64,000 bases of DNA from Cellulomonas sp. GTDB taxonomy: Bacteria; Actinomycetota; Actinomycetes; Actinomycetales; Cellulomonadaceae. The notes below the pieces were generated by a model that worked only from the letters and a program-made list of their open reading frames with translations, did no database searches and was not told where the DNA came from. Where the stretch lies: positions 1 through 64,000 of the forward strand of contig NZ_JAGIBD010000008.1 in the NCBI RefSeq assembly GCF_017744555.1, read 5' to 3'. The position numbers and the translations under genes are program-made. Of the stretch, positions 58,594 to 64,000 are shown piece after piece. Within the stretch, counting starts at the first letter, position 1. Every line of letters starts with the position of its first letter.

Positions 58594-60030
58594 ATGCGTA
58601 GAGCAAAGATCGTCTGCACCATCGGCCCCGCCACGGAGTCCGCCGAACAGCTCCAGGCCCTCGTGGACGCGGGGATGGACGTGGCCCGCATCAACCGGAG
58701 CCACGGCGACACCGAGGCTCACAAGAAGGTCTACGACAACGTCCGGGCGGCCGCGAAGGCCTCCGGGCGTTCCGTTGCCGTCCTCGTCGACCTCCAGGGC
58801 CCGAAGATCCGTCTCGGCCGCTTCATCGAGGGCAGGCACGACCTCGCGGTGGGTGACGTGTTCACCATCACGACCGACGAGATCGAGGGCACCAAGGAGC
58901 GCGTCGGCACGACGTTCAAGGGTCTGCCGGGCGACGTGAAGCCGGGCGACCCGATCCTGATCGACGACGGCAAGGTCCTCGTGCGGGTCACCGCGGTCGA
59001 GGGCAACGACGTCGTCACGCGCGTCGAGGTCGCCGGCCCGGTGTCGAACAACAAGGGCCTCAACCTCCCCGGCGTGGCCGTGTCGATCCCCGCGATGAGC
59101 GACAAGGACGAGGCGGACCTGCGCTGGGCCCTCCAGATCGGCGCGGACATCATCGCGCTGTCGTTCGTCCGCAACGCGGCCGACTACGACGACGTGCGCC
59201 GGATCATGGAGGAGGAGGGCCGGATCGTCCCGGTCATCGCCAAGATCGAGAAGCCGCAGGCCGTCGAGAACCTCGCCGAGATCGTCGCGACGTTCGACGG
59301 CATCATGGTGGCCCGCGGCGACCTCGGCGTCGAGCTGCCCCTCGAGCAGGTGCCGCTCGTGCAGAAGCGGGCCGTCGAGCTGGCCCGCCGCAACGCGAAG
59401 CCGGTCATCGTCGCCACGCAGGTGCTCGAGTCGATGACCACGAACCCGCGGCCGACGCGCGCCGAGACGTCCGACTGCGCCAACGCGGTGCTCGACGGCG
59501 CGGACGCGGTCATGCTCTCGGGCGAGACGAGCGTCGGCGACTACCCGATCGAGACGGTCCGCACGATGGCCCGGATCATCGAGGCCACCGAGGAGCTCGG
59601 TCGCGAGCGCATCGCGCCGCTCGGCTCGACGCCGCACACCCGGGGTGGCGCCATCACGCGTGCCGCCGCCGAGATCGGCGAGGCGCTCGGGGTCAAGTAC
59701 CTCGTGACGTTCACGCAGTCCGGTGACTCGGCGCGTCGCATGTCGCGGCTGCGCTCGGCGATCCCGCTGCTCGCGTTCACGCCGGTCGACTCGGTGCGCA
59801 ACGTCCTGTCGCTCAGCTGGGGCGTGAACACCTACCAGGTGCCGCCGGTCGACAACACCGACCAGATGGTCAACCAGGTGGACGCGACGCTGCGCGCGAA
59901 CGGTCTCGCCGAGGTCGGCGACTACGTCGTGGTCGTCGCCGGTACGCCCGTCGGCGTGGTCGGCTCGACGAACTCGATCGTCGTCCACAAGATCGGTGAC
60001 GAGGAGAACCCGGGCGGCCGCGTCGCCTGA
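58594..60030 (+). CDS. pyk: Pyruvate kinase
   Basis: A protein of 478 residues converting phosphoenolpyruvate and ADP to pyruvate and ATP. Start MRRAKIVCTIGPATES is typical. Catalytic and metal residues are visible in DLQGPKIRLGRF, VIAKIEKPQAVENL, ARGDLGVELPLEQV and the TQVLESM segment; the allosteric C-terminal domain is complete. One difference: the conserved N-F/L/M-S-H-G stretch near residue 30 reads NRSHG, with Arg in the usually hydrophobic place. A terminator hairpin follows. Confidence 0.97.
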   Translation: MRRAKIVCTIGPATESAEQLQALVDAGMDVARINRSHGDTEAHKKVYDNVRAAAKASGRSVAVLVDLQGPKIRLGRFIEGRHDLAVGDVFTITTDEIEGTKERVGTTFKGLPGDVKPGDPILIDDGKVLVRVTAVEGNDVVTRVEVAGPVSNNKGLNLPGVAVSIPAMSDKDEADLRWALQIGADIIALSFVRNAADYDDVRRIMEEEGRIVPVIAKIEKPQAVENLAEIVATFDGIMVARGDLGVELPLEQVPLVQKRAVELARRNAKPVIVATQVLESMTTNPRPTRAETSDCANAVLDGADAVMLSGETSVGDYPIETVRTMARIIEATEELGRERIAPLGSTPHTRGGAITRAAAEIGEALGVKYLVTFTQSGDSARRMSRLRSAIPLLAFTPVDSVRNVLSLSWGVNTYQVPPVDNTDQMVNQVDATLRANGLAEVGDYVVVVAGTPVGVVGSTNSIVVHKIGDEENPGGRVA

Positions 60031-60050
60031 CGCTCCGCTCGCCGTGCTTC

Positions 60051-60084
60051 GACGGGCCTCGGGGATTCGTCCCCGGGGCCCGTC
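60051..60084 (+). terminator. Strong terminator hairpin after pyk
   Basis: GACGGGCC and GGCCCGTC, extended by CGGGGA and TCCCCG across single unpaired bases, fold into a 14 bp stem closed by a TTCG tetraloop, 20 bases after the pyk stop. A short GTT follows but no long T-run. Confidence 0.8.
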
Positions 60085-60185
60085 GGCGTTCCCGTCCGCA
60101 GCCCACGAGCTCTCGCCCCTGGGTGCTCGCCGTCGGGAGCGAGCACACTGGTCGCGTCCAGGTTCGGTGACGGCCGGGGGAGACG

Positions 60186-62468
60186 GTGGCGGAGAAGTCC
60201 AGGGAGGCGCCCGTCGTCCAGCTCGTCCCCGGAGATGCCCTGGGACAGGCGGGCGAGATGCTCGTCGTCCCGACCGCGGGTCGTGGCGGAGTCGGTGAGC
60301 CGTGGTTCACGTACTTGCGGACGGTGGGCGCGGCGCCGCCGTCCGGGGTGATGCGGGCCGGGCAGGTGGTCCACCTGGAGGCGCCGACGGCGTCGGCCTT
60401 CCGTCACCTCGTGTACGCGGTGACCATCGACTCGTCCTCCGGTGGGGCGGACCCCGGCGTCATCGAAGGGATCGTCGCCTCGATCGCGAAGCTGGCCGCA
60501 GGGATCAAGGTGCGGTGGATCGTCGCGCCGTTGCTCGGCACCGGCGTCGGTGGGCTCGACGACGTGGTCGCGTGGCACGCGATGGAGCGAGGGTTCCTCG
60601 CGACGGCGGCGCGGGGCGCGGAGCTCAGCGTGGCGGTGCACGACCCGGTGCGGTTCGCCGCGCTGCTCGACGCGTCGGAGGGCTCGGCCGGCGGCGGTGC
60701 GGAGAGCGTCGAGCCGCCCGCCGGTGGTTCAGGGTCGGTCTCGATCGGCACGCTCGTCGACGTCGAGGAACCCGGCGGCCCCGCGTCGGCTGCCCGCGGT
60801 CCGGGCGCGCCCGGGCAGCACGGGGTGCCCGAGCCCCCGGCCCGCGGGGTACCCCACGAGGCGCCGGCGCCGCCCGCGTCAGCCGCCGGTCGGACCCGGC
60901 TGGTGCACGACCAGCCGGCGGGGGACGACGAGCTGGGCCGGATGAGCCTGGCGATCGAGGTCGCGTCGCTCGTCCGCGAGATGGGCCGGACGCACGACCG
61001 GCCCGAGGCGTTCGCCATCCACCTCGACGCGCCGTGGGGCGCCGGGAAGAGCACCCTCGTCGGGTTCATCGGCAGGGAGCTCGCCAAACCCGGGCCCGAC
61101 GGGGAGACTGCGTGGACGGTGATCCCGCTCGACGCGTGGCGGTCGTCGCAGCTCTCGCCGGCGTGGTGGGCGGTGCTCGGCCATCTGCGGCGGGGTGTCG
61201 CGGACTCGCTCGACGGGTGGGGGCGGGTGCGGTTCGGGCTGCTGCGGACGTGGCGGACGGTCCGGCGGCTGTGGCGGATCTGGGTGCCGCCCGCGCTCGT
61301 CCTGGTGGTGCTCGCGATCCTCGCGCTGTTCACCGACGTCGCGGGGCTGATCCCGGTGATCACCGCACTGGTCGCCGTCGTGGTGGCGATCGGCGGCCTC
61401 GGGAGCCGGTTCCTCTCGCTCGGGTCGCTGCAGGGTGCGCGGGTGCACCAGCTGCTCAACGACAACCCGATGGAGGAGGTCGTCGACCAGATCTGGGCGA
61501 TCCGTCGTGCGTCGCCCCGGCCCGTCCTGCTCGTGCTGGACGACCTCGACCGGTGCAACGAACGGTTCACCGTCGAGCTGCTCGACGCCGTCCAGACGCT
61601 GCTGCGGTCCGGACCCGAGGGGCGTGGACGCGAGGCGGCCACCATCCCGCCGGCGCTCATCGTGCTCGCCGTGGGCGACGGACGGTGGCTGCGGGCGGCG
61701 TACGAGAACGCGTACGCGGTGTTCTCCGACTCCGTGAGCGAGCCGGGGCGGCCCCTCGGGCACCTGTTCCTCGACAAGCTCTTCCAGCTGCGGATCGAGC
61801 TGCCGCGCCTGGACCGGTCGCAGGTCTCCCGCTACCTGGCGCGGCTGCTCGACGTCACGCGCGAGGTCGGACCGGTCGACGCCGGTGCGCTCGAGGAGAA
61901 GATCCGGGCGGCGCCGTCGGACACGGCGGGAGCGCACTCGCTCGACGAACGCATGTCGACGCTGCTGAGCGAGGCGCAGGGCCTGGGCGACGCGGAGCGG
62001 CAACGGCTCGCGGCCGTCGCCCTCGAGACGCGCCGGGCCGACCCGGCCCGCCAGGAGCGGCAGCGTCACCTCCTGGAGGAGTACGCGGACCTGCTCGAGC
62101 CGAACCCGCGCGCCACCAAGCGGTTCCTCATGGCGTACAACGTGGGGTTCGCCGCGCGTCTGACGGAGCTCGAGCCGCTGGACCCGCGCACGCTCGCGCT
62201 CTGGACGGTGCTCGCGACGCGCTGGCCCGCGCTGGCCGAGTGGGTCCGGGCCGAGCTGCCGCACGGTGACCTCACCCCCGTCGACGAGCCCGGGCACCCG
62301 AGCCTGCTGCTGCGCGAGCCGCAGGTGCAGGACGTCGTGACGTCGACGCTCGGCGGGCCGCTGGACCGGGACGCCGTCCTGCGCTGCTGCGGCCACCTCG
62401 TCCTGCGTGAGGTCGCCGACGCGGAGGGGTCGCACGCACGCACGGGACCGGACGGCGGGTCCCGGTGA
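60186..62468 (+). CDS. KAP-family P-loop NTPase with macro-like N-terminal domain
   Basis: A protein of 760 residues; GTG start with GGGGGAG before it. Residues 10-160 have a macro-domain-like order: VQLVPGDAL, MLVVPTAG, RHLVYAVTID, and APLLGTGVGGLD (114-125) at the ligand loop. A Gly/Pro/Ala-rich linker spans 165-245. The KAP part has Walker A APWGAGKST (282-290), then a membrane stretch at about 366-405 inserted before Walker B PVLLVLDDLDR (446-456), as in the family, and the KLFQLRIELPRL segment. KAP proteins are membrane-linked NTPases, some from defence or signalling systems. Function here unknown. The stop overlaps the next gene by GTGA. Confidence 0.75.
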   Translation: MAEKSREAPVVQLVPGDALGQAGEMLVVPTAGRGGVGEPWFTYLRTVGAAPPSGVMRAGQVVHLEAPTASAFRHLVYAVTIDSSSGGADPGVIEGIVASIAKLAAGIKVRWIVAPLLGTGVGGLDDVVAWHAMERGFLATAARGAELSVAVHDPVRFAALLDASEGSAGGGAESVEPPAGGSGSVSIGTLVDVEEPGGPASAARGPGAPGQHGVPEPPARGVPHEAPAPPASAAGRTRLVHDQPAGDDELGRMSLAIEVASLVREMGRTHDRPEAFAIHLDAPWGAGKSTLVGFIGRELAKPGPDGETAWTVIPLDAWRSSQLSPAWWAVLGHLRRGVADSLDGWGRVRFGLLRTWRTVRRLWRIWVPPALVLVVLAILALFTDVAGLIPVITALVAVVVAIGGLGSRFLSLGSLQGARVHQLLNDNPMEEVVDQIWAIRRASPRPVLLVLDDLDRCNERFTVELLDAVQTLLRSGPEGRGREAATIPPALIVLAVGDGRWLRAAYENAYAVFSDSVSEPGRPLGHLFLDKLFQLRIELPRLDRSQVSRYLARLLDVTREVGPVDAGALEEKIRAAPSDTAGAHSLDERMSTLLSEAQGLGDAERQRLAAVALETRRADPARQERQRHLLEEYADLLEPNPRATKRFLMAYNVGFAARLTELEPLDPRTLALWTVLATRWPALAEWVRAELPHGDLTPVDEPGHPSLLLREPQVQDVVTSTLGGPLDRDAVLRCCGHLVLREVADAEGSHARTGPDGGSR

Positions 62469-63943
62469 CGCGCACACCGGACGACGACGGGACGGCGGCC
62501 CCCGGCGACGTCGCTCCGACCGGCGTCGCGCCCGCGCGGGCGACGAAGGTCTCGGTCGCGACGCTCGCCACGATGGTCGTCGGCTCCATGGTCGGCGCCG
62601 GGGTCTTCTCGCTGCCGCAGCGGTTCGCGGAGGAGACGGGGGTCGTCGGGGCGCTGATCGCGTGGGCCGTCGCCGGCACGGGGATGCTCATGCTGGCGTT
62701 CGTCTTCCAGGACCTGGCGGTGCGCAAGCCGCAGCTCGACGCGGGCGTGTACGCGTACGCGAAGGCCGGGTTCGGCGAGTACCTGGGGTTCTTCTCGGCG
62801 TTCGGGTACTGGGCGAGCGCGTGCGTCGGCAACGTCACGTACTGGGTGCTCATCATGTCGACCGTCGGGGCGCTCGTCCCGGCGCTCGGTGCGGGGGACA
62901 CGGTCACGGCGGTCGCGGCGTCGACCGTGGGACTGTGGCTCTTCTTCTTCCTGATCCGTCGCGGGGTGCGCGAGGCGACGTCGCTCAACCGGGTCGTGAC
63001 GATCGCCAAGGTCGTCCCGATCCTCGTGTTCGTGCTGCTCACGGCGTTCGCGCTCGACCCGGCGGTGCTCGTCGCGAACCTGCGGGGCGCGGACTTCTCA
63101 GGGTCGCTGTTCGACCAGGTCCGGGGCACGATGCTCGTCACCGTGTTCGTCTTCCTGGGCGTCGAGGGTGCGAACGTGTACTCGCGGCACGCCCGGCGGC
63201 GCGAGGACGTGGGGCGGGCGACGGTGCTCGGGTTCCTCAGCGTGTTCGCGGTGTTCGCGTCGGTGACGATCGTGTCGTACGGGATCCTGCCGGCGAGCGA
63301 GCTCGCCGGGCTGCGCCAGCCGTCGATGGCCGGGGTGCTCGAGGCGGCGGTCGGCGGCTGGGGGAGCGCGTTCGTCAGCGTGGGTCTCGTCGTGTCGGTG
63401 CTCGGGGCGTACCTCGCGTGGACGCTGATGGCCGCCGAGGTGCTGTTCGTCGCCGCGAAGGACGACGACATGCCGCGGTTCCTGCGCGGCGTGAACACGG
63501 CCGACGTGCCCGTGCCGGCGCTGCTGCTCACCGCCTTGACCGCGCAGACGTTCCTCCTGGTGACGCTGCTGTCGCAGAACGCGTTCGACTTCGCGCTCAA
63601 CCTCACGAGCTCGCTCGCGCTGGTGCCGTACCTGCTCGCCGCGGGGTACGCGTTCAAGCTCGCGCGATCCCCGGAGCGTCCGCGTGGCGGGGTGCTGCGC
63701 CGGGATCTCGTCGTCGGGGCGCTGGCGACGCTCTACACGGCGTTCCTGCTGTTCGCGGCGGGGCTGACGTACCTGCTGGTCTCCTTCGTCGTCTACGCGC
63801 CGGCGACCGTCCTGTTCGTCATGGCCCGGCGCGAGCAGGGTCGGCGGCTGTTCTCGCCGCGCGAGGTCGTCATCCTGGTCGTGTCGCTCGTGGGGGCCGT
63901 CGTGGGCGTGGTGGCGCTCGTGGCCGGCTGGATCCATCTGTGA
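62465..63943 (+). CDS. APC-family amino-acid permease/antiporter (basic amino acid type)
   Basis: A protein of 492 residues with about twelve membrane helices after a polar, Pro- and Ala-rich N-terminus of 28 residues. The first helix holds ATMVVGSMVGAGVFSLPQRF, the GxGxF-type substrate loop of APC transporters. FVFLGVEGANVYSRHA in helix 6 with its Glu resembles arginine:ornithine antiporters of the ArcD/YdgI group. The exact substrate is not settled; no arginine deiminase genes are near. It starts in a GTGA overlap with the KAP gene, so the two are probably translated together. Confidence 0.87.
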   Translation: MTRTPDDDGTAAPGDVAPTGVAPARATKVSVATLATMVVGSMVGAGVFSLPQRFAEETGVVGALIAWAVAGTGMLMLAFVFQDLAVRKPQLDAGVYAYAKAGFGEYLGFFSAFGYWASACVGNVTYWVLIMSTVGALVPALGAGDTVTAVAASTVGLWLFFFLIRRGVREATSLNRVVTIAKVVPILVFVLLTAFALDPAVLVANLRGADFSGSLFDQVRGTMLVTVFVFLGVEGANVYSRHARRREDVGRATVLGFLSVFAVFASVTIVSYGILPASELAGLRQPSMAGVLEAAVGGWGSAFVSVGLVVSVLGAYLAWTLMAAEVLFVAAKDDDMPRFLRGVNTADVPVPALLLTALTAQTFLLVTLLSQNAFDFALNLTSSLALVPYLLAAGYAFKLARSPERPRGGVLRRDLVVGALATLYTAFLLFAAGLTYLLVSFVVYAPATVLFVMARREQGRRLFSPREVVILVVSLVGAVVGVVALVAGWIHL

Positions 63944-63949
63944 CCGCTG

Positions 63950-64000
63950 TCAGCCCGGGCCCAGTCGCCGCACGAGCTCCGCGCGGTTGCGCACCCCGAG
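63950..64000 (-). CDS. C-terminal end of a LuxR-type regulator (runs off right edge)
   Basis: The last 16 codons of a minus-strand gene read LGVRNRAELVRRLGPG. This matches the final recognition helix of GerE/LuxR-type helix-turn-helix domains, where LGVRNRAELVRR is a common ending. The rest, including any receiver domain, is outside the window. It converges on the permease gene with 6 bp between. Confidence 0.6.
   Translation of the reverse strand, partial: LGVRNRAELVRRLGPG

Overview
The window is about 64 kb of very GC-rich DNA packed with short-gap, often overlapping genes. It looks like the chromosome of an actinobacterium of the Micrococcales, probably Cellulomonas or a close relative. 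The reasons are the mycothiol ligase gene mshC, a complete Pup-proteasome locus, actinobacterial families such as DUF5703 and HGxxPAAW, frequent GTG starts and extreme G/C at third codon positions. The genus is an inference from style and gene content. I see no tRNA, rRNA, CRISPR array, insertion sequence, prophage or integrase, so this is core chromosome rather than a mobile island.

Layout. 1-4708: end of an FtsX/MacB-type exporter operon (two permeases, two ATPases, one carrying an AbrB-like tail). 4713-9318, mostly minus strand: winged-helix protein, RibD_C reductase, membrane protein, DNA polymerase IV and a cupin. 9395-12638: a TPP riboswitch followed by a thiamine-precursor uptake operon (DUF77 protein, ThiX/ThiY/ThiZ-like ABC transporter). 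12562-14341, minus strand: alpha/beta hydrolase and a membrane-anchored matrixin-like protease. 14487-23866: APH-type kinase, alanine dehydrogenase, epimerase, M3 and M20 peptidases, DUF5703, an acidic protein, aldo/keto reductase and UppP. 23870-31156: CorA, MshC, PAC2, HAD phosphatase, RecB-like nuclease, M50 protease and TrmI. 31360-37964: the Pup-proteasome set arc-dop-pup-prcB-prcA-pafA. 38080-39725: tandem-FKBP lipoprotein and hisF. 39753-44165: a TIGR03085 protein and a heterodimeric ABC exporter. 44225-52315: hisI-trpE, four small membrane or unknown proteins, trpC-trpB-trpA and lgt. 52473-60030: gltB-gltD and pyk. 60186-64000: a KAP-family NTPase with a macro-like N-terminus, an APC amino-acid antiporter and the tail of a LuxR-type regulator.

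How the genes work together. Pup carries a C-terminal Gln, so it needs Dop to deamidate it before PafA can ligate it to proteins. Arc/Mpa then unfolds the tagged substrates into the PrcA/PrcB 20S core. The arc gene as sequenced has a one-base insertion that separates its C-terminal region, with the GQYL gate-opening tail, from the rest. That is the most consequential oddity here. The his and trp genes are intermixed, but trpD, trpG and trpF are not in the window. GltBD (glutamate supply) sits directly after trpA and lgt.

A recurring feature is a TAnnnT hexamer exactly 6-8 nt before the start codon with no Shine-Dalgarno sequence. It appears in at least fifteen genes and points to widespread leaderless transcription.
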